64,000 bases of DNA from Clostridia bacterium. Its GTDB lineage: Bacteria > Bacillota > Clostridia > Christensenellales > Aristaeellaceae. Under the pieces are notes generated by a model. That model did not search any database and was not told the DNA's origin. It saw nothing but the letters and a program-made list of their open reading frames with translations. The position numbers and the translations under genes were made by a program. The stretch covers positions 19,861-83,860 of the forward strand of contig JAFRBK010000036.1 of assembly GCA_017404985.1 (NCBI GenBank). Direction: 5' to 3'. Shown in pieces: positions 25,884-32,441 of this stretch. Numbering within the stretch: the stretch's first letter is position 1; each line of letters opens with the position of its first letter.

Positions 25884-26783
25884 TCACATGGCAGGCGCCT
25901 TCGGCGCTTTCGGCACATGGTATTCCATTCCCGGGTCAAAACGAACCGTTTCCGGGGGTACTTCCAGGATTTCCGGATGGTCAAAGCCCTTCCTCACATC
26001 CGAGAAAAAGGAGGAATAATGGGCCCCGGAGCAAACCCGCTCATCCGCTGTAATCCCGATCGGCAGCCAGCGCTTCATGCGGACCCTGCCGTCCGGTTCC
26101 GTAACGGCCTCCCGCTGAATGCTGCCCATCGCCATAAACAGGGACACATTGCCGAAGTTATAAATATGGTGCCACACATGGTGGAGCCCGATGGACATGT
26201 TGTTGGTCATGAAGGCGCCGCTGTAGAAAGGCAGCGCCTTGAGCAGCGCCCAGGGGGCCAGGCCGTAGCGGTCCAGAAAACGGACGATCCAGACAATCAG
26301 GCTGGTCAGGCCTGGAACAGACAGCACCACCTTGGCGATTTTTTCTGCCGCAGTGTCCGTCTCCTCTGCCCGGGCCGCCGCCTGGGCGGCAACCATCCTG
26401 TCCCGGACATCGAACAACGTGTCCGTCAGGTCGAACTCAATGCGAACCGTGGTCTCGCTGCTGTCATAATCATGCTCATCCTTCAGGATGACATAGGAAG
26501 CGGAACAGTTATTCCGGCTGTAATACTGCTTATTGAATATAAAGCGGTTCACTTCAGGATGCTGGCTCACGGCACGGATATAGCTGGCCATGATGATCTG
26601 CATATAGGTGATTTTTTCGCCTTCCTGTGCCTTCTGCGAAATGTACCGGGTCAGCATTTCATAATCCAGCTTATGTTCCAGGAATACCTGCGCGTCACAG
26701 CGCATAGGCATCAGGTATGGCGTAATCTGGACAATGGGATCCACATCACGCAGGCGCTTTCCGTCCGGGCGATGTCCAAACAC
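25884..26783 (-). CDS. Stand-alone 2-oxo acid dehydrogenase E2-like acyltransferase domain protein
   Basis: 299 residues resembling the CoA-dependent acyltransferase fold of E2/chloramphenicol acetyltransferase: IVQITPYLMPMRCDAQVFLE at the N-terminus, YISQKAQEGEKITYMQIIMA, and near the C-terminus a MKRWLPIGITADERVCSGAH segment aligned with the E2 active-site region. The catalytic HxxxD-G motif is replaced by DERVCSGAHYSSFF; a second HxxxD is not visible. No lipoyl or subunit-binding domain precedes it, and no E1 or E3 genes are near. Start is GTG at 26783 behind GGAGGAGGG. It follows divIVA by 44 bases, so may be in the division gene unit. Function unknown. Confidence 0.75.
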   Translation of the reverse strand: MFGHRPDGKRLRDVDPIVQITPYLMPMRCDAQVFLEHKLDYEMLTRYISQKAQEGEKITYMQIIMASYIRAVSQHPEVNRFIFNKQYYSRNNCSASYVILKDEHDYDSSETTVRIEFDLTDTLFDVRDRMVAAQAAARAEETDTAAEKIAKVVLSVPGLTSLIVWIVRFLDRYGLAPWALLKALPFYSGAFMTNNMSIGLHHVWHHIYNFGNVSLFMAMGSIQREAVTEPDGRVRMKRWLPIGITADERVCSGAHYSSFFSDVRKGFDHPEILEVPPETVRFDPGMEYHVPKAPKAPAM

Positions 26784-26827
26784 CGGCTTTTTCCCTCCTC
26801 CGTCTCCATCAGCATCAGCCAGGTCTG

Positions 26828-27292
26828 TCAGAATAAGTCAGACGCCTTTTCCAGCGCTTCCTGCTGGGCCTGAAGCAGCGCCTCGAACCGGCGGCGGTAT
26901 TCCTTCGCCACTTCCCTGAGCTCGGCAACTTCTTTTTCTGCTGCAGCCTTCTCCGCGCTCAGCCCGTCCAGGCGCTCGGAAGCCTCGTTCTCCGCCTTGG
27001 TACGGATCGCTTCGGCATCTTCCCGGGCTTTCCGGATCGTTTCCTCCTTGACTTTCTGGGCCATCTCCAGAATCTCCCGGAAGCTGGACTCATCCTTCGC
27101 GGAAGGGCCTTCTGCCGGTTCCGCCGGACGGACTACCGTCGTCTTCTGGCGCAGATCCTTGATTTCTTCCTCCATGCGTTCCATCTCTTCGCAGATATCA
27201 TCCAGGAAACTGTCGACCTCCCGGCGGTCATAGCCCCGGTTTTCAAGGGAGAATTCCTTGCTGGTAATCAGATCCACCGTAATCTTCGCCAT
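26828..27292 (-). CDS. divIVA: Cell division/polarity protein DivIVA
   Basis: 154 residues. The N-terminal membrane-binding domain begins MAKITVDLITSKEFS and contains RGYDRREVDSFLDDI, the DivIVA signature. Two coiled-coil stretches follow, at about 30-50 and 70-150, with charged heptads. DivIVA binds curved membrane at septa and poles and recruits other proteins. AAGGAGG lies nine bases upstream of the ATG. It follows sepF by 68 bases, as in Firmicutes division clusters. Confidence 0.92.
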   Translation of the reverse strand: MAKITVDLITSKEFSLENRGYDRREVDSFLDDICEEMERMEEEIKDLRQKTTVVRPAEPAEGPSAKDESSFREILEMAQKVKEETIRKAREDAEAIRTKAENEASERLDGLSAEKAAAEKEVAELREVAKEYRRRFEALLQAQQEALEKASDLF

Positions 27293-27360
27293 CGTGTTAT
27301 GCCTCCTTCATCCGTTCAGAAACAATCAGCAGCAATCTTCATCACAGCAGCCCTTCGGGC

Positions 27361-28344
27361 TCACATGCCGTATCCGCCGAAAGCAGCGTAGGATCCGGCT
27401 GCCGCGGGCATCGACCCTGTATAGGGGTTGTAGTCCGGACGCTCGCCCCGGCGGGCGGCATTCCAGTCCGCGTTTGTGCCGGAGCGGCGTTCCCGCCTGG
27501 GAACAACGGGCGCCGCCTGGGCTTCCGGCTGGGGAACAAAGGAGCGGACAGGCATCTCCACCCGGACATTCTCTTCCGGCAGGATCTTCACGCTCTCCGG
27601 CGCGATAATCACCACCCGGCCGCCCTGCAGGCTCCGCACCACACAGCCCAGCGTAAAAGCTGCGCCGGCGAGCATATCCTGGCAGCGCATGCTTTCATTC
27701 TCGTTGGCAATCGCGTCCAGGGTCACAATCAGGGTCTCCCCATTCTTCATGCACTCAATGGCTTCATAGCAGGTCTTCAGGCTTGTCATCGGCATAATGT
27801 GTTCCACATGGGTAAAGCTGGACCCCGCATCCGGCGCATAGCCGGGCATATAGGAGATGTTTCCCTGGGGCTTTTTCTCCTCCCGGGGGGCAAACCAGCC
27901 CCGCTCCGGCCGCTGCGCCTGTGCGTCATACGCCGGCTGGCCGCCGGTGCCGTACGGCATGGCCGTGCCGAAAGCATCCGGCTGGCCGTATCCGGACGTC
28001 TGCCCATAGGGCGCTGGCTGGCCATATGCAGTTTGTCCGTAGGAAGCCGGCTGGCCATATGCAGTTTGTCCGTAGGGGGCCGGCTGGCCGTATCCCGTGG
28101 GCTGCCCGTATGCACCCGGCTGCATGGACCCTGTCTGGCCGAAGGGCGGCGGATTCATGCCGGTAAAGCCTGTATGGATATAGGGAGTCTGCGGCGCCGC
28201 TGCCGGAGCCGGCTGCTCCTCTTCCTTCTTTTTCCTGCCGATGGGACGATAAAAACTGGTCCCTCCGTCCGGACGGCGGGTGGAGTCCCCGGCCACCTTT
28301 CGGAAAGCCCCCATCAGTTTCTGTGATAAATCCCTGAATGCCAT
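27361..28344 (-). CDS. sepF: Cell division protein SepF with YGQP-repeat linker
   Basis: 327 residues, about twice the usual SepF. The N-terminal amphipathic membrane helix (MAFRDLSQKLMGAFRKV) is present. Residues 65-135 are an unusual linker of AYGQPASYGQT-type repeats. The conserved FtsZ-binding/dimerisation core is at about 180-270 (LIVTLDAIANENESMRCQD and LAGAAFTLGCVVRSL). A disordered Pro/Arg/Tyr tail follows. SepF anchors FtsZ to the membrane and shapes the septum. It sits between an HlyD-like gene and divIVA; ylmE/yggS and ylmH, common in this cluster, are absent. Confidence 0.9.
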   Translation of the reverse strand: MAFRDLSQKLMGAFRKVAGDSTRRPDGGTSFYRPIGRKKKEEEQPAPAAAPQTPYIHTGFTGMNPPPFGQTGSMQPGAYGQPTGYGQPAPYGQTAYGQPASYGQTAYGQPAPYGQTSGYGQPDAFGTAMPYGTGGQPAYDAQAQRPERGWFAPREEKKPQGNISYMPGYAPDAGSSFTHVEHIMPMTSLKTCYEAIECMKNGETLIVTLDAIANENESMRCQDMLAGAAFTLGCVVRSLQGGRVVIIAPESVKILPEENVRVEMPVRSFVPQPEAQAAPVVPRRERRSGTNADWNAARRGERPDYNPYTGSMPAAAGSYAAFGGYGM

Positions 28345-28373
28345 GTTTATCGGCTCCTCCTGTCTGTCCGGCG

Positions 28374-29606
28374 TCAGAACAACCGCACCGTCTGGCCCTC
28401 GTAGAGAACCCCCTGCTGGATGGCGGAGATGAACACCATGTTATCCCGCTTCTCCAGGATGTTGACGGGGATAAACCATTCATATCCATTATCTGACAGC
28501 ACGATTCCCGGCATGTTGTCCTGATAGTAGATGGCCCGGGCCGGCACCATCAGGCTGCTGACGCTGTCTCCCAGCACGCCTGTGCAGGTCCGCACATACA
28601 GCACCGGCTGCACCGGGGCCTGAACCGACAGGCGCACCACCAGCTCGCCGCCGGAGCGGGTAAAGCTGGTCACCGTCGCCTGCACGGTGGTGTCCTTGAA
28701 GTTCTCCAGTTTCAGCTCGTAGCTGGCGCCCTCCACAGGATTCCAGTTGCTGTCACGGATCAGCATCAGCACGTACCATTGCCCGTCCCGCACGATTCGG
28801 TAGATCGTGGTCTTTCCTTTGGCCAATGCGCCGGTCTCCGGCTTTTTCCCGTTAATCATGGACCGGACTTCCGATGGTGTGAAGCTGTCGTAATTCGATA
28901 CAGTCAGCCCATACTCATAGCCGTCGGAATAAAAGCTGACAAGGCCCTCGCTCATGGCCGCGTACTGCTTGGTCCATGAGGAAATCCGCTGCAGCTGGCT
29001 CAGCTCGTCATCGTACAGCCGGGTCATCCGCTGGTCCTCGCTGTACTTGGATTTCAGGTAGTTCTGGCGGTTGCTGATAGCGGCCGCAAGCATACTCTCC
29101 TGGTTATTCATATTGCCCCTGGCGCCGCCGATCAGCTGGCGGACTTCCCGCGCCTGGGTCATCACGTCAGAGGCCAGCTTTTCCAGCTGGGTATCCGTCG
29201 TGATCTCGCTGGAAAGCAGCTTGATCTGATATTCCTTAATCTGGTTCCGGTAATCCTGCAGGGTATTCATCTCCCGGGTGGAAAAGCCCGAGGAGTATAC
29301 GTTGCAGACCGAAATCCCCCGGTAGACCATGCTTCCTTCTTCGGCAATGTAGTCCACGCTGGTGACGCCCTCAGCGTCATAGGGAGTTTCATCCCGGACG
29401 AGCAGGCAGTCTCCGGTATAGCGGGAACCGATCACCCCCGCGGTAATGGTTCCATAACGCTCCGGGGCAGGGGTCAGCGTCGTGATCAGATACCAGGCCA
29501 CAAAACCAAGCACCAACACAATCAGCATAATCTGCGGCACGCTGAGGCGCTTGTTTTCCGGTTGCGGCGGAAGCTGCACCGGCTGAGGCGGGTTCATCTG
29601 ATACAT
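28374..29606 (-). CDS. HlyD-like membrane protein of the division cluster
   Basis: 410 residues. A Pro/Gln-rich cytoplasmic start is followed by one membrane segment (MLIVLVLGFVAWYLITTL, residues 27-44), a split barrel-sandwich region (ITAGVIGSRYTGDCLLVRDE and PYDAEGVTSVDYIAEEGSMV), a coiled hairpin at about 115-205 and a beta-barrel end (LYVRTCTGVLGDSVSSLMVP). This is the layout of HlyD/MFP adaptor proteins, but no ABC transporter or exporter is nearby. Proteins of this kind sit beside sepF in many Clostridia; a role in division or wall synthesis is inferred. Promoter at 29652-29681. Confidence 0.78.
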   Translation of the reverse strand: MYQMNPPQPVQLPPQPENKRLSVPQIMLIVLVLGFVAWYLITTLTPAPERYGTITAGVIGSRYTGDCLLVRDETPYDAEGVTSVDYIAEEGSMVYRGISVCNVYSSGFSTREMNTLQDYRNQIKEYQIKLLSSEITTDTQLEKLASDVMTQAREVRQLIGGARGNMNNQESMLAAAISNRQNYLKSKYSEDQRMTRLYDDELSQLQRISSWTKQYAAMSEGLVSFYSDGYEYGLTVSNYDSFTPSEVRSMINGKKPETGALAKGKTTIYRIVRDGQWYVLMLIRDSNWNPVEGASYELKLENFKDTTVQATVTSFTRSGGELVVRLSVQAPVQPVLYVRTCTGVLGDSVSSLMVPARAIYYQDNMPGIVLSDNGYEWFIPVNILEKRDNMVFISAIQQGVLYEGQTVRLF

Positions 29607-29651
29607 AAGCCGTTTCCCCTTTCCGATCCTTGTGGATCTCGGTAACAGTTT

Positions 29652-29681
29652 ATAATATCACATTCCCTTTCCCTTTGGCAA
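29652..29681 (-). promoter_or_regulatory. Sigma-A promoter of the HlyD-sepF-divIVA unit
   Basis: TTGCCA, 18 bases, TATTAT preceded by TGA (extended -10) on the minus strand. It lies just past the purR stop, so this unit can be expressed independently of purR. Confidence 0.75.
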
Positions 29682-29683
29682 AT

Positions 29684-30502
29684 TCACTCCAGCCATTCCG
29701 CAGGCTTCACCAGCGCCTCCGGCGTTTCGCCGCCGGTAACTTCCAGGGTCATCAGGCTGCGGGCACCGGTAATCCGCTTTTTTTCCGGAATCACCGTGCT
29801 CATGACAAAAGCCATGCCGATCACGGACACATTGAATTCCCGCATCAGTTCAATCATGCCCCGGGCGGTTCCGCCGCCTTTCAGGAAATCATCCACAATC
29901 AGAGCCTTCTGGTTTTCCTTCACGGCCCGGCGGCTGAGGCTCATGGTTTCAATATTTCCCGAACCGGACACATAGTTAATGTTCACCGCGCTGCCTTCAT
30001 AAACCTTGGAGGAATGCCGCGCAATCACCAGCGGAACGCCCAGCGCGTTCGCCGTGGCAAAAGCCACCGGGATCCCCTTGGTTTCCATCGTCAGCACGAA
30101 ATCCGGCATCGCGCTGTAATACTCTGTCGCCAGAATTTCCCCCATCCGATTCACAATGCCGGGAGTGGACAATATATCGGAATAGTACAAAAACCCTCCC
30201 GGCAACAGGCGCTCGCTGCCGCTGAGCTCATGGCACAGGTCCCGGATCGTCCTCCGGGCACTTTCACGGCTGACAACCGGACGGTACCGCACACCGCCGG
30301 CTGCGCCGGTTACTGTTTCGATCTCGCCCAGGCCGAATCTCTCCGCCACGCCGCGGAGCAGGTCAATATCCTCGCTCATGGTAGATTTGGCGGAACCAAA
30401 CAGCTCGCAGAACATCCCCAGCGTCTGAATTGTGTTCGGCGAAGCGGACAGCAGCTTCATCATCGCGCTCATCCGCTCATTCCGGCGGATTTTTTCCATC
30501 AT
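29684..30502 (-). CDS. purR: Pur operon repressor PurR
   Basis: 272 residues, Gram-positive PurR type, unrelated to LacI-family PurR. Residues 1-75 form a winged-helix DNA-binding domain. Residues 80-270 are a phosphoribosyltransferase-like domain with the PRPP loop ALIVDDFLKGGGTARG. In relatives, PRPP or guanine nucleotides control binding to PurBox sites upstream of purine genes. Two adjacent ATG codons begin the frame. No purine biosynthesis genes are in the window. A PurBox-like sequence in its own promoter region suggests autoregulation. Confidence 0.94.
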   Translation of the reverse strand: MMEKIRRNERMSAMMKLLSASPNTIQTLGMFCELFGSAKSTMSEDIDLLRGVAERFGLGEIETVTGAAGGVRYRPVVSRESARRTIRDLCHELSGSERLLPGGFLYYSDILSTPGIVNRMGEILATEYYSAMPDFVLTMETKGIPVAFATANALGVPLVIARHSSKVYEGSAVNINYVSGSGNIETMSLSRRAVKENQKALIVDDFLKGGGTARGMIELMREFNVSVIGMAFVMSTVIPEKKRITGARSLMTLEVTGGETPEALVKPAEWLE

Positions 30503-30545
30503 AGCGTCCCTCCCTGCAGGAAGCCGGCAGCTTCCCCGAAAAGGA

Positions 30546-30569
30546 ATTGTATCATAATTTCCGAATTAA
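30546..30569 (-). promoter_or_regulatory. Putative purR promoter with PurBox-like site
   Basis: On the minus strand an extended -10 (TGATACAAT, plus positions 30546-30554) lies about 45 bases before the start. Immediately upstream, plus strand 30557-30569 reads ATTTCCGAATTAA, close to the PurBox core WWWWCCGAACWWT with one core mismatch. A second CCGAA occurs near 30618. Site identity is inferred. Confidence 0.35.
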
Positions 30570-30685
30570 CGGAAGGGATTTTTTAATGATTGTTCGCCTT
30601 TTCTGGGGGTTTTCTTCCGAAACCGTCCTATGATCTTCGCCTTTTCAGATTTCTCCCAAAACTGTCCGATGGTTTTCCTTTTCAA

Positions 30686-30711
30686 GAAAAAATCAGCCGC
30701 CCGAAGGCGGC
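30686..30711 (-). terminator. Terminator of the HPr-like gene
   Basis: On the minus strand GCCGCC, a TTCG tetraloop and GGCGGC are followed by TGATTTTTTC. It lies 15 bases after the HPr-like stop. The remaining bases to purR (30570-30685) hold two imperfect copies of a roughly 42-base T/C-rich stretch starting TTCGCCTTTTC, but no gene. Confidence 0.85.
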
Positions 30712-30725
30712 CGTATGCAGTGCTG

Positions 30726-30962
30726 TTATTCCTGCGGAGCAATAAAAGGCTCAATTTCCTCCATCAGTGCCTCGCAGTCGTCACTGTAGATTTCCAGGGC
30801 AATCGGCCTGGACAGATCCAGGGAGAAGATCCCCAGGATCGATTTCGCGTCCACCACGTGGCGGCCGGCGCGCAGGTCCATCTCAAAAGGATACCGGGTG
30901 ACAATATTGACAAATTTATTTACATTCTCCACCAGGCTCAGTTTGATCATCACAGTCTTCAC
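30726..30962 (-). CDS. HPr-like protein lacking the phosphorylatable histidine
   Basis: 78 residues, starting at GTG 30962 behind AGGAGG with eight-base spacing. The second half fits the HPr fold well: VVDAKSILGIFSL matches the HPr Ser46 region (Ser41 here) and LEIYSDDCEALMEEIEPF matches the last strand and helix. The first half has no HPr active site: where GxHARPA should be, the sequence is LVENVNKFVNI. The only histidine (His35) is elsewhere, so it cannot accept phosphate from enzyme I in the usual way. It may be a regulatory HPr relative (Crh-like in principle), but this is inference. No PTS genes are nearby. Confidence 0.8.
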   Translation of the reverse strand: MKTVMIKLSLVENVNKFVNIVTRYPFEMDLRAGRHVVDAKSILGIFSLDLSRPIALEIYSDDCEALMEEIEPFIAPQE

Positions 30963-31080
30963 GGCGTTCACCTCCTGTCTTTTGCCGTGCACAATATCAT
31001 ACGGGGGTTCACGAACGATTTCAATTGCCGGAATGGACATTTTTCGCCCGTTTCATACAGAAACTGCCGATTCCTCTTTC

Positions 31081-32313
31081 TCAATCCCCGTCACTACCTG
31101 CTTTCGGGGGCAGAGTCAGCATCAGGGTTTTCTCCTCAGGCACCCACAGCGCTTCACCGCCGAAGAGCCGGGCAAGGAATTCGCTGTCTATGAAGCAGCC
31201 CTCATTGATGAAATCGAAATCATCCCCGGTCATGGCAACTTCTGTTCCGTCCACCGTAGCGCTGGGGCCTGCCTCCTCATTGAAGACTGCGATGGTATAG
31301 CCTTCCGCCTCAAGCACCAGCGTTCCGTTCTCATCCTTGGTCAGGGTCCAGTCCTCCAGGCAGTCTCCCAGGTCATCCAGGCTGATAAAAATGCGGTCTT
31401 CCTTCTTTCTCAGCCGCGGAACTTTCCGCACAGTAATCCCATCCGCCATCGCGGTCCAGGACAACGGCTCGCCCCGTTCGTTCAGGGCGACGGAACCCTC
31501 CAGTTCCTCATATCCTTCTGCATCCAGGTCGATAAAAACGGCTTCGGTCTCCGGTGTCGCGGCGGCATCCGCCCGCGTGTCCGGGGCTTTGGTCGGCTCC
31601 GCGGGCGGGGGCTCCGTCTCCGCAACCGCCTTCTTCCCCGGCTTCGGCGAATCTGTCGGTTCCTCCAATTCCGCCTCCTCCGGTTCTTCCTCCGGCTCTT
31701 CCTCGGGTTCCTCCTCCGGCTCTTCCTCGGGTTCCTCCTCCGGCTCTTCCTCGGGTTCCTCCTCCGGCTCTTCCTCCGGTTTCTCCGCTGCCGGCGTTTC
31801 TTTCGGCGCGGGCGTCTCCGTCATTGCGGGAGCCTGCGTGGGGCACGGCATGACATCCGGGTTCTCGAACAGATTGGTCTGGGTTGCCCGGCCGGCGACA
31901 CCGTCCTGGGTCAGGCCGTTGTAATACTGGAACTTCCGCACGGCATTGGCGGTCTTTCTGCCGTAAACGCCGTCAGCGCTTCCCTCCGGCAGATATCCAA
32001 GCTCGATCAGGCGCTCCTGCAGCCTCCTGACCTCCGCCCCCTTGGAACCCATCGCCAGGTTCCGGTATTTCTTCACGTTCGGCGTGATGGTGGGCACCGG
32101 CCGCGGCGTAACGGACACCGTCGGCGCAGGCGTTTCTGTCGGAGCCTGGGTGGGTTCCGGCGTAATCTCCTCGATCTCCGGCGTTGCTGTCGGGGTTGGT
32201 GCCGGGGTCACGACAGCAGTCGGCACCGGCGTGATCTCCGGCGTCGGGGCCGCCTGCACGGAGAGCGCCAGGGTCGCCGACATATAGATCATCAGCATTT
32301 TTACAATATCCAC
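31081..32313 (-). CDS. Secreted peptidoglycan-binding protein with stalk-like domain and PEEE repeats
   Basis: 410 residues. An N-terminal hydrophobic signal (MLMIYMSATLALSVQAA) is followed by a long Thr/Pro linker, one PG_binding_1 domain at about 80-145 (GSKGAEVRRLQERLIELGYL, VYGRKTANAVRKFQ), an acidic PEEE repeat block at about 175-215, and a C-terminal region resembling the copper amine oxidase N-terminal (stalk) domain (DRIFISLDDLGDCLEDW, then EFLARLFGGEALWVPEE). Probably a wall-associated protein; no enzyme motif is seen. GTG at 32313 is chosen because AAGGAG is eight bases upstream; the earlier ATG at 32352 lies within the promoter -10. Confidence 0.75.
   Translation of the reverse strand: MDIVKMLMIYMSATLALSVQAAPTPEITPVPTAVVTPAPTPTATPEIEEITPEPTQAPTETPAPTVSVTPRPVPTITPNVKKYRNLAMGSKGAEVRRLQERLIELGYLPEGSADGVYGRKTANAVRKFQYYNGLTQDGVAGRATQTNLFENPDVMPCPTQAPAMTETPAPKETPAAEKPEEEPEEEPEEEPEEEPEEEPEEEPEEEPEEEPEEAELEEPTDSPKPGKKAVAETEPPPAEPTKAPDTRADAAATPETEAVFIDLDAEGYEELEGSVALNERGEPLSWTAMADGITVRKVPRLRKKEDRIFISLDDLGDCLEDWTLTKDENGTLVLEAEGYTIAVFNEEAGPSATVDGTEVAMTGDDFDFINEGCFIDSEFLARLFGGEALWVPEEKTLMLTLPPKAGSDGD
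31691..31779. repeat. 24-bp tandem repeat encoding PEEE units
   Basis: Nearly identical 24-base units begin at 31691, 31715 and 31739, with a partial fourth at 31763. Each encodes two PEEE tetrapeptides on the minus strand within the wall-binding protein gene. The near identity at DNA level suggests recent expansion by slippage. Confidence 0.85.
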
Positions 32314-32350
32314 GATCGCTGCTCCTTGCGTTTTTATCAATTCAACTTTC

Positions 32351-32379
32351 ATTATAACAGGACAGGCCGGTAATGACAA
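32351..32379 (-). promoter_or_regulatory. Sigma-A promoter of the PEEE-repeat wall protein gene
   Basis: TTGTCA, 17 bases, TATAAT on the minus strand. Its -35 overlaps the -35 of the divergent recD2 promoter. Confidence 0.8.
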
Positions 32380-32401
32380 TCCCTGTTTTTTATGGTAAAA
32401 T
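32373..32401 (+). promoter_or_regulatory. Sigma-A promoter of recD2
   Basis: ATGACA, 17 bases, TAAAAT, ending 40 bases before the recD2 ATG. It shares six bases with the -35 element of the opposite promoter, so the two should compete for polymerase. Confidence 0.7.
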
Positions 32402-32441
32402 AGCGGCAAATCATGCAGAAAACATGGGGTGAGGCAACAGG

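Noticed and set aside
30566-30754. A 62-codon minus frame between purR and the HPr-like gene
   Set aside because: It runs through a terminator and a duplicated T/C-rich stretch, has no ribosome site, and its apparent internal repeats come from that DNA duplication.
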